Below are positions 10,501 through 22,456 of a stretch of 64,000 nt of DNA, one piece after another. Below the pieces are notes generated by a model. It ran no database searches and was not told the origin of the DNA. It saw only the letters and a list, made by a program, of their open reading frames with translations. The DNA comes from Cyclina sinensis (taxonomy: Eukaryota > Mollusca > Bivalvia > Venerida > Veneridae), in contig JAAONU010000018.1 of the NCBI GenBank assembly GCA_012932295.1, positions 614,206-678,205 on the forward strand, read 5' to 3'. The stretch's first letter is position 1; every line of letters starts with the position of its first letter. The translations under genes were made by a program, and so were the position numbers.

Positions 10501-11529
10501 CCCGTTTTGAAGCATAACTTTAATGTGCCTGCTAAGTCCAATTCTAGGCGCGGCCACGCAATTACATGGTTTAAAATTATAGTCGTATCGTTACTGACAA
10601 TTCGGTTTTCAGATATGGCTCTAACTGACAAAAGTCTTATTGGCCGTTAAAATCCGACTACATCTGTTTCTGCGGCAAACCTTTGTTAAAAAAAATCATG
10701 CCTGTTCACTTTCGTTAACTGAAACTCAGTTAATAAGGACAAATCCAGATTCTTCTTGTGTACTTTTTCTCAAGGATATCTGATATTGTTGACGTAAACA
10801 AAAGTTTCTGTTTCCACTCACCTTTTTTCTTGAATCGAATTTTTTTTGTGTCTTCCTAACAGAATAGCTAATTAAATCGTTATCGGATTCTGATTTCCAA
10901 TTAAACAAAATAATAACTATCAAAAAAGCTCTTATACACGGTAGTCAAGTCTATTTTTCTTGGAACAAAAATGCATAACACTCCCAAGAAAAAAAATCCA
11001 GGACTGCATCATACACATCTTATTTATTTCACGTAGGCAACCAAGTCAAGTCGTTTTCACATCCAAATATGGCATCTGTATGCTCAATGTTCACAAACTG
11101 ATTTGAATTTTAACTTAGTGGTGACGTAAGTAGCATAGTTAGAGGAAAATGTTTAATACTTGCCGGGTTCTTGCTAAGCTCAAATCACAGGATAACTGTG
11201 CGCCAGACACTGCCTTATTTTTACACTGGGAGACCTTGCCGAAAAGTTAAAAACTAGGTCGCTAAAACACTAGCTCATTGACATGACATATTCATTAACT
11301 GTAAACCTATTACAGATCTGTGAAGAATGGTAAAAATCCTCCTTAAATTTTTCCATTGTCATGTACATTGAAAAAAAAAACAACAGAGGTTCATAAATGC
11401 TATAAGGTAAAGCATAACAAAAATCCCTTTCTTTTTGAAACGAACAGGTGTATGTTTTCCATTTGTAAAACTTTAAAGCCAATTATGCTTGCGATGAATG
11501 AGATTTCTTTGCATTGTACTTGGAAAAAA
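10501..11529. other. Intergenic, nothing recognised
   Basis: Short open frames on both strands have no recognisable domain. I see no promoter or RNA gene. Confidence 0.4.
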
Positions 11530-11822
11530 ATTAAAAAACCGGTATCGCTTTATTTTTGTTTTTTTCAAACGCTGTATCAACCTGATTAACCAGGTAACGC
11601 TTTGCGAACTGCACTACGCCGCGATCACGGTATATGCAACGCTCTTAACCGGCATAAACGGTGTAAAAGTTGAAAATTTTACAGTGTCATGTAAGAAAAA
11701 ATTAAGATTTTCAACCAGATTTTAAAATAAGAACCTAACCATTAGGCCCATACGGCTGCCGAGTCCTGAAACATTATGTTTCTAGTTTCCACTGTATCTA
11801 GAATCTAGTAGTTTTATCATTC
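11530..11822 (+). repeat. Interspersed repeat X, left copy of an inverted pair
   Basis: This segment matches the reverse complement of about 17680-18000. Shared blocks include ttaaccggcataaac, ggcccatacggctgcc / ggcctatacggctgcc, gattttaa(a/g)ataa and tgtttctag. Both copies stop resembling each other at the same inner point, just after atcatt. It may be a terminal inverted repeat of a larger element, or two insertions of one family. Confidence 0.75.
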
Positions 11823-13098
11823 GTGAAATTGGACATGTCTGGGCCGCAAACTATTGTGAATTACCTGTTCAAACGTACTTTTCTTCAGCTAAACTTAAGT
11901 ATCGCGATGAACCATGATTGCCTAAAAGTTATTGACACTAGAGAATATGTAGTTTTCATGCGTTTTGCAAAATATGTGAGGCCACGAGCCATACACTGGT
12001 ACTTTCATTTTGCTACGTTGAGTATCACGGCACTTTATATGATACTGGTATTCAAAATATTGTAGGTGCCAGAATATTGTTGACGGTTTCCTCGCATATA
12101 TTTTTCGGCTGTAGTTTATTGTCTTGTACATTTTTAAACATGGTTTGATATGCTAAGAAATATCAACAAGCTGATTTCAGCTATATTTTTTGCACATATC
12201 AGTTTGCGCTGTCGTAGCGCTGATGGTCGGATTATAGTAATTAATTTTTCTGTATACTTTCGAAATGTTAAAATACAGTGAAGTGGACAAAAAGAGTACT
12301 TAAAAGAGATTTCATCTTAGTAATGAGCTTCAGTGCGCATCGGTTCTGAAACAATTTATCTGATTGTCGAACAGTTTTAATTTTTAGATGTCTTACAGCA
12401 AAACATTACTGTATATAGTTTAGAATCATCTTTGGGACTTTTATTCCTAATCTGTCGTTATATATATATAAGATCAGTTTTTGTAGTTTTATGCAAAATG
12501 TATGTTATTTGATGAATGCTAAAGGTTTTCCTTGCAAATTTTGACCCAAAACTTTACTTTTCTGAATATTTAAGTAAGATAAAATATTATGTAACATTCA
12601 CGCCTTACAGATAACAAAAAACTTTAAAAAATCATTACCAAAAGATTTTTTTTCAACAAATTGATTTTTACCTTTCGATGTTGTACCGTAAAAATAAATC
12701 AATGATAATTTAGGACGAGATAACGTCCAAAACGAGTAAATGTTTTTACCTGAAGACCATAAAAAATGCTTGATGTCGGAATTATGTCTGAAGAAACTGT
12801 CCAAAATATTCTTACCACAAAAGGTTTTGGTGTGGAGTTCGCAGTTACCAATATTTTAATACCAGCATCGCATAAAATGCCGTGACACGCAGCATAGCAA
12901 AATGAAAGTACCGATGTACGTTGCGTGGCCTCATATTTTTTTGTAGGATGCACACTAACTATAGCTGAAACAGACTAAATTCAACGCTACGTTGCCGATT
13001 ATGCAATCAGCGTTCTTCATAATACTTAAGCTTAGTTCAAGTAAAAGTATGTCTGAACCGATAACGCAAAACAGTTCAGCGGCCTATACCGGTCCATT
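11823..13098. other. Intergenic between repeat X and LINE A
   Basis: No domain is seen in the small open frames (11823-12065, 12598-12804, 12699-12953). A (TA)n run lies near 12461-12470. Confidence 0.4.
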
Positions 13099-13747
13099 AT
13101 ATTTATTTTATTTATTTTATTTTATTATAGTCTCATCAGCACATTTTATATCACATAAAAATAATAAAGTACTGCCACTCAGTATAGAGTTATAAGAGAC
13201 TTGTCAGAGTAAAATTTATAATATCTTAAAAATCTTACACTTAAAATTACTGACTACATACATTTGTATCTACATTTCTACATATGCTGTATGTATGCAC
13301 TGTGTGGGTAGTTGGAGCTGTTTACTAATTTCCTAACAGCCAATGATTATGGTTTACTTTCCTTTCAACATCTTACTTCCCATTTTTTTCATGCCAAGAA
13401 AAAATAAAAAGGGAGAGAACTCAGAAAATGACTTAAAACCATTTTTTTTTAATTTGCTTAACTCCTACAACCAGTGTAAACCAGGATCTGCCCCCAAGCG
13501 GCCATGACAGCGACTAGATGTCTACACTGCTCACAGTATAGACATCCAGCAGCTGGCAAAGGCAACCGCCTACAGACCACAGCTCACACAAGCCACAAAC
13601 CCAAGTATATTCAATAACATCTTATATGGTGTAAAACTATTTAGATCCAAACAGTACAAAAATATCAGAGACCTAAATTAATAACTCCACAGAGAGCACC
13701 ATACTAAACATCACTAAAAAACCTAAAACATTAAAACTATGCACATT

Positions 13748-14496
13748 TTATACATGAGATTCAAAAATTGTAACCCTCCTTTTTTCCAGCATTAAGAAAC
13801 AGGTTTTGGCACTGAATTTTACTATGGTCTCCTCTGTTAAAAGAATTTTTAACTGCTCTAAATCACTCAAGCAATCAAACCCAGCAAAATGAGAACAAGC
13901 ATTGGACATCAATTGTTGTCTTATATCCATATACAAGGGACAATGCAATAGCACATGTATCTCATCCTCAACTGCATATATACCAATACTATTACAATAA
14001 GTACACCTTCTATTTTCTAGCATAACATTATTATATCTTCCAATTTCAACATTAATAGGTGCCGTACCACTACGAAACTTTGCAATTGCACCTCTATGAG
14101 ATCTATTTAACACCATTTTACAATATGGTTCAACTTGATAGATTGTTTTTAATGCTTTATAAAGTCTTAGCTTATTTCCACCATTTCATTTTGAGCATTG
14201 ACCCTGTTAACTTCTACATGCCATGAATTAGTATAATCTTCAAAAAGTCTTGGAATCAATTTTCCACATATAATATGTTTAGGAGAATACTGATCAATTC
14301 GTACATACTCATTAAGATCATATTTTAAAAATAATTTTACAACCTTAAAATTCCAATTTTTACAATTTCTGTTACTAGCACTATTAGACCAAGCAAAAAC
14401 TTTTCTGTTCAGCCTATCACTTGACATATTCACTAACCTTGACCATAATTGTACAACAGTTTTCTTAACACTGCAAGTCATTGGCTGCCAACCCAT
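13748..14496 (-). pseudogene. LINE A ORF2 C-terminal region
   Basis: Two minus-strand frames, 14496-14167 and 14116-13748, give the C-terminal part of a LINE polyprotein. The second frame contains RSGTAPINVEIGRYN, then CTYC and DEIHVLLHC. This is the CxxC ... DExH ... C knuckle common after the reverse transcriptase in this LINE group. Homologous motifs occur in LINE B (CKLC, DERHFLLYC) and LINE C (CEIC, DEYHFIIKC). The frames are separated by a stop or shift near 14120-14165, so no intact protein is made. Confidence 0.85.
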
Positions 14497-14805
14497 ATCA
14501 CCATTTACTGCAGCATTTGATGTTTATTTTCCAACATTTAAAAAATATCTAGCTGCTCTGTGCTGAAAAGCATTAATACAACTAAACTCATCAACTGCCC
14601 AAATGCTAGATCTATATGTTATAATGGGAACAATGGTTGACTCGTATAATTTGGTATATACCTGATATGGAAATCCACCGACTGACCGTGTCCTCACTAT
14701 AAGAAGACCAAGGTACTTATACTGGGAGGCATACTAAATCACAGAATTCCCACATTTAAATACAAAATCACTAATACTGACTGATGGATTTCTAAAATGA
14801 ACAAC

Positions 14806-15560
14806 CTAAGACTTATCAACATTAATATTCATCTTATTATCAATACACCAAGTGTTAAAAACATCTAACATACATTGCAAATTTTCTGGACAGTCCGATA
14901 ACAATACTATGTCATCAGCAAACAACAGAATAGAACAGTTTGTACCATCAATATCAATTCCTTTTTTTAATGAATCTATTTTAACAGCCAAGTCATTAAT
15001 ATATATATTAAATAACATTGGTGAAAGAGTACATCCTTGTTTCAAACCTGTATTTACATAGAACCGATCTGTAAGAAGTTATTCACCCTAACAGAGCACA
15101 TAACATCATTGTACAAACTTTAAATGGCATTTAATAATTTAGGTTTAAGAATACCATCTAGTTTACGCCAAAGAATTTGTCTATTTATACAGTCGTATTC
15201 TTTTTTCAGGTCAATAAAGGCGCAACACGTTGACAACTTTTTTTTACGACGTGTATCTACAATACTGGTTAAGGTTGATAAATGATCTATAATGCTTCGG
15301 CCTTTACGAAAACCATTTTGACCTTCAAATAAAATACTATTGCCTTCCACAAAAGCTGTGAGTTTCTTATTTAACAATTAACAATACATTTTGTATACAA
15401 CTGGTGTTATTGAGATACCTCGGTATGATAAAGGATCCATGGCATTAGTTGTTGATCCTTTAAGGTATTGGGTTGATAATGCTTTTGCCCTAATCCTTTG
15501 GTACTTTACCAGACATGTAACAAAAATTAAATAACAAATGCAAATACTGAACATTTACAT
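14806..15560 (-). pseudogene. LINE A reverse transcriptase core
   Basis: Minus-strand reading gives NGFRKGRSIIDH and AFIDLKKEYDCINR (motif A, catalytic Asp), then KQGCTLSPMLFNIYINDL and LLFADDIVLL (motif C, the FADD variant of YADD). The first part, about 15560-15380, needs several frame changes. The 15377-15120 frame ends at a stop, and the FADD frame is 15045-14806. The catalytic residues are present, but the gene is broken at several points. In life the enzyme copies LINE RNA at a nicked target. Here it is a relic. Confidence 0.88.
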
Positions 15561-15572
15561 CATTTTTAAAAA

Positions 15573-16853
15573 CAAGAGGGCCAAGATGGCCCTATATCGC
15601 TCACCTGAGAATCATTGCATAGAAACATCAAAAATCAGGATGTAAGTAAGTAGGTCAAGGCCAAGATCATCCACAGTCAAGGATTTAATCTGCATGCAAC
15701 ATTATCTAATGTTTCATTGTTGTTGCTGAACAGAATGTCTTCTAAGAATAGGCCCTGTGACCTATTTTTTGACCCTGGATGACCAATATACAATCCTATC
15801 CTAGATTTTATCAAGACAAACATTCTGACCAAATATTAGGAAAATCGGAAGAAAAATACAGCTTCTATCGCATACACATAGTTTTTTTTAAAGATTTGAC
15901 CCCGTGACCTAGTTTTTGACCCAGATAATCCATATATAACCACAACCTAGATTTTATTAAGACAATCATTCTGACCAAGTTTCATAAAGATCCAATGAAA
16001 AATTCAGCCTCTATCGCATACACAAGGTTTTTCTAAGATTTGACCGTGTGACCTATTTTCTGAACCCAGATAACCCATATTCAATCCCAACCTAGATCTC
16101 ATCAAGACAGGCATTCTGACAAAATATTAGGAAAATCCAATGGAAAATACAGCTTCTATTGCATACACAAGGTTTTTCTAAGATTTGACCCAATGACCTA
16201 GTTTTTTACCCCCAAATGACCCATATACAAACCCAACTTACATACCATAGAGACAAACATTCTGACCAAATATTAGGAAATTCGGATGTAAAATACAGCT
16301 TCCATCGCATGCACAAGCTTTTTCTAAGATTTAACCCTGTGACCTAGTTTTTGACCCCAGATGACCCATATAAAATCCCAACCTAGATCTTATCAAGACA
16401 AACATTCTGACTAAATATTAGGAAATTCGGATGAAAAATACAGCTTCTATCGCATACACAAGGTTTTTCTAAGATTTGACCCCATGACCTAGTGTTTAAA
16501 CCCATTTGACCCATATACAATCCCAACCTAGATTTTATCAAGACAAACATTCTGACGAAATTTTGGGAACGTTGAATGAAAAATACAGCTTCTATCGCAT
16601 ACACAAGGGTTTTCTTAGATTGGACCCCGTGACCTAGTTTTTGATCCAAGATGACCCATATACAATCCCAACCTAGATTTGGTTGGGACAATTATTCTGA
16701 TCAAGTTTCATAAAGATCCAATCAAAAATACAGCCTCTATCGCATACACAAGGCAAATGTGAACAGACAGACGACAAACGCCAGACAGACGACAGACGAC
16801 GGACATCCAGCGATCACAATAGCTCACCCTGAGCATTCGCTCAGGTGAGCTAA
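15573..16853 (+). mobile_element. 1.28-kb tandem-core element with terminal hairpin, inserted in LINE A
   Basis: The left end, agagggccaagatggccct, can itself fold into a hairpin. The core is six to seven copies of a 145-bp unit, with the anchor aagatttgacc at 15891, 16035, 16180, 16326, 16471 and about 16616. After a GACAGACG-rich stretch (about 16759-16805), the right end is the hairpin at 16821-16851 (agctcaccctgagc / gctcaggtgagct, one bulged C). LINE A coding sequence resumes on both sides. No target duplication is obvious: aacaa occurs at both edges but is short. The plan matches pearl or HINE elements of bivalves, which are non-autonomous Helitron relatives. That assignment is inferred. 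Confidence 0.82.
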
Positions 16854-16859
16854 CAATAC

Positions 16860-17672
16860 TAGGCAGTTCATCATATCCAACTGCTCGACTATTTTTAACA
16901 TTCAAAATAGCAGTTTTTACATCAGACAATGTGAATATTTCTTGGTAATTAATGTCAGTATAAGCATTACTATCGTTTATCTGAGTACTATCAACACCTG
17001 TGTCTGTATTCAGTAGCCTACTAAAATCTGTTTTCCACTTATTAAGAACTAAAACAGGATCATTTATGCAATTCCCCAAAACGTCTAAAACTTCAAAGGG
17101 TAACGAGTTTTGCCTGTTATCTCTTACACCCAATCTACCTATATTTTTCCAGAATTCTGGTTTATTATTTTCAGTGTCTGACACAAGGTTCATTTGCAAC
17201 TTGTACCAATACTGCCGTTTGCAACTTTGAACAGTTTTATCAAATAGTTTACGCCTATTAACATATTGACTCTTCAAATTAAGTCTGTCATTACCTCTTG
17301 CCTTAACATATTTCTTCTCAGCATCACACATACGTTCCCATAACTCTTGCAGATTATTATTCCACCAAGGCTTTAGAGCTCTATATCTCTTTCTACTACC
17401 ACCAAATACAATATTTCTGACCTTTTTAGGTAAATGTTTACTCATTCATCTTTAATACTCAAACTAAATGTTTTGTAGAATTTATCAACAACACTTTGAT
17501 GAGACATGTCAGACTCAAATAATGAAATTCTACTATTTACCACTTCAATGAAACTACTACCTTGACAAAAATCTGGAGGTGTGGTATCAGTGTCATACTT
17601 CAAAATACTGTTTTTAAGTAAAGAGGTTCTATGTATACTATGTTTATTCTCAAACATGTTATGATAAAACAT
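16860..17672 (-). pseudogene. LINE A ORF2 linker before the reverse transcriptase
   Basis: Two minus frames, 17672-17442 and 17445-16708, overlap at ATGA, where one missing base splits a once-continuous reading (KDE, then MSKHLPKK). The second carries KPWWNNNLQELWERMCDAEK and EFWKNIGRLG, the basic linker typical of LINE ORF2 between endonuclease and reverse transcriptase. Homology stops at GYDELPSIV, where the tandem-core element begins; the last 50 or so codons of the open frame belong to that insert. Confidence 0.85.
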
Positions 17673-17679
17673 TATAAAT

Positions 17680-18000
17680 GATTGAACAAACTACCAAGTC
17701 TTGGACATTAACGAGGCTAGAAACAAAAAGGTTTTGGACTAGGCAGCCGTATAGGCCTAATGGCTGGGTTATTATCTTAAAATCCAGTTAAATATATGAC
17801 ATTTTCTTACCCGACCCTCTAAAACTTTTCTATGTTTATACAGTTTATGCCGGTTAAGAACGTTGAATATGCCGTGATCGTGGTGTAGAGCTCCTCGCGA
17901 AGCATACCTGGTTAGCCATGGTGTATATTCACAAGGATCTCCTCGCAAAAACATAAGAAAACTTGTGAAATTGTGCATTGAAGCATTCGTAAAATTTAGG
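17680..18000 (-). repeat. Interspersed repeat X, right copy of the inverted pair
   Basis: Reverse-complement match to 11530-11822 (see that entry). The copy includes ttaagaacgttgaatatgcc and gcagccgtataggcc. It abuts the 5' truncation point of LINE A. Confidence 0.75.
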
Positions 18001-19744
18001 CATGTACATTATTTGAGAATGAAATTACGATGCTAAATAGCCCTACCTACAGGCGTTGTTTACATCCGCCATCTTGTCCTTGCTTGGTCACGGACAATTC
18101 GTGCCGGATTACGTTTACAGACAGAAAATAAAACATAGGTAAAGTACATTCAAGTTTTAAATGCTTTCCTTTATTTTACCATTGACAATGCAATCAGAAA
18201 ACTACTTACAATGTCCTCTAGAAGATAGGTTAATGGTAGCGACTTTATTACGACGTCGGTGGGGAATTAGACGTTGTTATTAAACAGGGCTTTTCATGGA
18301 AAATAGTGTCGTATTCCACAACCAGGTCACTTACCAGAGGAAACTGGGTTAATAGAACTGGTATATATGTGTATATATGTAACTGTGTTAAAATGATTAT
18401 AATGTTTTAGTCAAAAGCATAATTTTTGAAATATCTAAAAATAATTATACTGACAAGACAGATGAGGATGAAAGAAAGTACATTACATTTCAATGATAAT
18501 TAAAATAAAAAAAACAGACTTAAATAGTCATCAAACAATTGCACTTAATGACCTTAAAGCCTGACTCTGAGATGTCAGGTCAGCAATTTGGAGTTGTAAG
18601 GAAAACAAAGTCTCGAAATACATATCAGTAGTGACCTTGACTTTTGAGACAGAGGCCAGGATTTTATACATAACACATATGATTGTTAACAAAGTTATAG
18701 CCCAAGCACGACCATGACTCATAATATACATATATTAGCAGTAATACATATTTTTTCTGCAAAGTATGAACTTGACATTTAAGACGGGGACTTGTAGTTT
18801 AAGCGCGACACATTTTTATCATGTGGCAACATTTGTGCCAAATCACTTCAAAATTCTCTTGATGCAGAGCGGACACTAAAAATGAAACGACTTCTAAGTT
18901 AGCCATTGACCTCTGAGGTACACAGCAGGCAGTTGTTCGTGATAAGTAGTTTTAATATGTTTAACATTTTTGCAAACTTACTTCGAAATCCCTTCATGCA
19001 AGAAAAATGTTATTATCGCATGAACACAAAGCGGACAGTCCGACATGGTGATTTCTATATACCCTCCGTTTCCACCCAGCAATATAATAACATGGAGATG
19101 TTGCAATGATAATTTTAAGAACATAATTAATGTCTGCAAATAAGTTCAAAAGTTTATTGAATTTTGACATGTACTTCAGTCATATTTTATCTTAAACGGT
19201 TCATTAAATACTGAGCGGAAAAGAAATATAAAAACATTCACAAATCGTTCCAATAACCAGTCAGAACATTCTGTAGGGTGTTAATCGACGCGCAACGACA
19301 GAACAAAGAAAAGACAACAAAATTGAGAAAATCCATATTTAGTGATGCGGAAATAACCTCAAACTAGAGAAAAGTGGCAGAAGTTGTTTGTTGCCATTTG
19401 TACAATTAGGCAGAAGAAAACGTATTAGTAACCTGTATAAAATATTTCCAATGGATGTTTATAAAACGCTGTATTATTATTTTAAAAGAATCACGTAAGC
19501 TTTTTTAAACAATTAAGGCAGGGATGTGTTTTAGCATAGGGATCGCACGTACTGTGTATAGTAATACAGTTACATAACAATCTGGGCTGTCACAGCGTAT
19601 ATTTCAGTTCCATTTTTACATAAAGATACCTAAAACATCCCATAAAAAACTAATTTGAGAAGAAAATTATAGAAACTTGTTTACGTTTTGTTTCAGTGGG
19701 TATTTAACAATATCATTTTAAATACACATGAGATTAAGCAATCT
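18001..19744. other. Intergenic, nothing recognised
   Basis: No gene, repeat pair or RNA gene seen. Short frames at 18531-18731 and 18906-19109 lack domains. Confidence 0.4.
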
Positions 19745-22456
19745 TAAACAAGGGGTAGGACCTAAATCATGTAGCTCGGTGCTTTAAGCGAGAAAAACAT
19801 GTAGTCTATGACTAATGTCGTCAGTTTTCGCGTAAATATTCAGGAATTTGGATAAATTATCAACAGGTACGGGGATTTTCTAGGAATATTTGTATAATGT
19901 ATACGACTAGTACCTAGCCATATATGTATGCTAACATGAAGCTGCTATTTGACAGAAGAAGAAATGTGTTACAAAAAAGTTATTGAAGGGATGCCAACAA
20001 AGGTGTCCCATTTATTGTGTGATTCTGCAATATTTTGCTTCGGTTTTTCAGCTTGACCAACAATTTGGCGCCATTCAAATAGTATTTTAAGTAAACAGAA
20101 GCAGAATTAAACATTTACAACCAGTTAGGAACGTACATAATGCATCTATGTTCGATTTTTTTAACTTTAAGACAATAAACGTGTAGTTTGAGTCACTCTA
20201 AGACCATATTGTGTAACCTCGGTTCTTTCAAAACTGCATACCGGTATTCTAATACATAAAATATCTTTCTGTCACTAGCAATTTGTTAAATTTAACAGTT
20301 ATTTTATACTATAATCATACTCAAAACCAGTGTTTGTCTAATTTAAAGGCATTACATTAACTATACATTTTATAAAGTGAAAGCAATCGAATGTCTTTTG
20401 ATACAGCCGAAGTTTACGTTCATTATATGTATTCGTTAAAGATTGTTTTACAGACAGCTAAATAAATGTTAACAATAAACAATTCTTACAGTGTGAGTTG
20501 AAGCAATAGTTTAATACTATAATCAGATTTTGTTTGATATCCAGCGAGAATTAAAAGATTAAAAAGATTAGAATATTGTTAGCACAAATTCACCTTGGAA
20601 TTGTAGATGCCGGAATGATAAACGCTGTACTCTGAAACTTGGAGCAACAGCTCATTAATAAAATATCATAGCAAAATAGCATTATGAAATATACTTACAA
20701 GCTATTCATACATACCATACATGAGAAGTAAATAGATCCTCCAAAGATAACTTACATTTTTTTCACAAATATAGAATTAAATCTTGGATATATTAAGATA
20801 CCTGACGGCTTGGAGATAAGGGAGGTCAGTGATCATTTTACGTATTGCAAACTATTTCATTTTCATTCCCTTTCCAAGTTTCATTAGTAAAGACTAATCA
20901 CTACTTGCAGGAAATACCTTAAACCTTCAATTATTAGCAACCTAATTTAATTTATTGCAAAACGGCAGTTTAAGCAAGGTGATGATATTCTTCAGCCAGG
21001 TCTATTTTTTCATAAAAGGATTTTCACTTCATCTTCATTCTTTGACACTGTGTTTTTAATACTATGAATAAATAAGAAAATATACACGTAATTTCTTATC
21101 CAGTTATTTCAGTCATCAAAAGCTGTTCTGAATGGATTGCATTACCCATTTGAAATTATGCATTGTTATGTAGACAAAGACTTCATAAAAATATTGTAAT
21201 CATATAAACATTTGAACCAACTAATTATGCAAGTACATTTTACATCAAATGTTCTGTCTCTTTTTTGTGCTTACGGAGAGATGATAATGTTGTCATAGAA
21301 CTTTATGTTCATTATTTCATTTAAGTTTAACGATAGTCCAGTCAAAGCGGAAGAAATATTAACTGATATGATCGTGGAAGAAGTAAGATAATATTTTTCA
21401 AACTCCATTAAAAACTACAAATGTTTTAAGAAATCTAACTTGTCTAATTTGCGTGTATCTCTAATTTGTTTCCTTTTAACTGAAATAATGGTAAGATGTA
21501 AATGAACATTTGATACGGCATCCAAGAATAAATGTCGCATAGATATTTTGTTGAGTCCAGGGATTGAACCATTCACCTTTGAATGACTATATGGAGCTTA
21601 GCACATTGGCAGTTCTTATATGTACCAAGTATATACAGTTAATTTAACTGTGTGGCACAGGCTGTCTGTCGGTTGACAATTTGTTTTGATTCTTTAAGTA
21701 AAATCTGCAGACTTGTGATCAAGTCAAAACCTTTCATAGTTTAAAATTTACTTGTAATATGGTATTTGTATCTGACAATGAAAAGCACCACATAACCTTC
21801 CAGCCTTAAAATCGCAAGTGTTCAAATTCATAGCAACACTTATTGAATCATCTTAGCTTAAAAGGGGAAATACTTTGGGTTTTTTTATCAGAAACATAAA
21901 GTTAAATTTACAAACAGAACTCTTTGTAAAATTTTTCAACATGCCTATTTTGAAAAACTTAACCTTAACATCAATAAAGAACCGAGGTTACACAATATGG
22001 TCTTAAAGTGACCCAAACTACACGTTTATTGTCTTTAAGTTAAAAAAATGAACATAATATATAATATATGTTCCTAACGGGTTGTAAATGTTTAATTGTG
22101 TGCCTGTTTACTAAAAATATTGTTTCAATGGCGCAGAATGGTTTGACAAGTTCAAAAACCTAAGCAAATTATTGCAGAATCACACAAAAAATGGGACACC
22201 TTTTTTGGCATCCCATCAATAACTTTTTTAACACATTTCTTTCTTCTGTCAAATAGCAGCTACAGTTAGCATACATATATGGCTAGGTACTAGTCGTATA
22301 CATTATACAAATATTCCCAAGGCAATCCCCATAGCTGTTGATAATTTATCCAAATTCCTGAATATTTACGCGAAAACTGACGACATTAGTCATAGACTAC
22401 ACGTTTTTCTCGCTTAAAGCACCGAGCTACATGATTTAGGTCCTACCCCTTGTTAA
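19745..22456. mobile_element. 2.7-kb element with 484-bp terminal inverted repeats and TAA duplication
   Basis: The left arm (19748 to about 20230) and right arm (about 21970-22453) are reverse complements at high similarity over about 484 bp. They begin acaaggggtaggacctaaat and end atttaggtcctaccccttgt. TAA flanks the element at 19745-19747 and 22454-22456, which fits the 3-bp TWA duplication of PIF/Harbinger elements. The 1.74-kb centre is AT-rich with no long frame, so no transposase is encoded. A tRNA-like box B (gttcaatccctgg, minus, about 21552-21564) hints at a SINE relic inside. The class is inferred from TIR and TSD only. Confidence 0.82.

Larger units (their letters stand above)
13099..17680 (-). 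mobile_element. LINE A, 5'-truncated APE-type non-LTR retrotransposon, interrupted
   Basis: Minus-strand remnant of a LINE second open frame. In order it holds the linker (17672-16860), an inserted element (16853-15573), the reverse transcriptase core (about 15560-14806) and the Zn-knuckle C-terminus (14496-13748). The 3' UTR ends in an ATAAA-rich tail at about 13099-13130. The endonuclease is missing, so the copy starts in the linker, at the border of repeat X. Several frameshifts and stops show it is dead. The C-terminus resembles that of LINE B. I place both in the Jockey superfamily (CR1/L2-like), but the clade is uncertain. Confidence 0.9.

Noticed and set aside
16383..16691. 102-residue minus frame with a repeated QNVCLDK pattern
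   Set aside because: It falls entirely in the 145-bp tandem core of the inserted element.
20231..21969. Possible transposase between the 484-bp arms
   Set aside because: No frame of useful length or recognisable motif exists on either strand; the centre is AT-rich filler.
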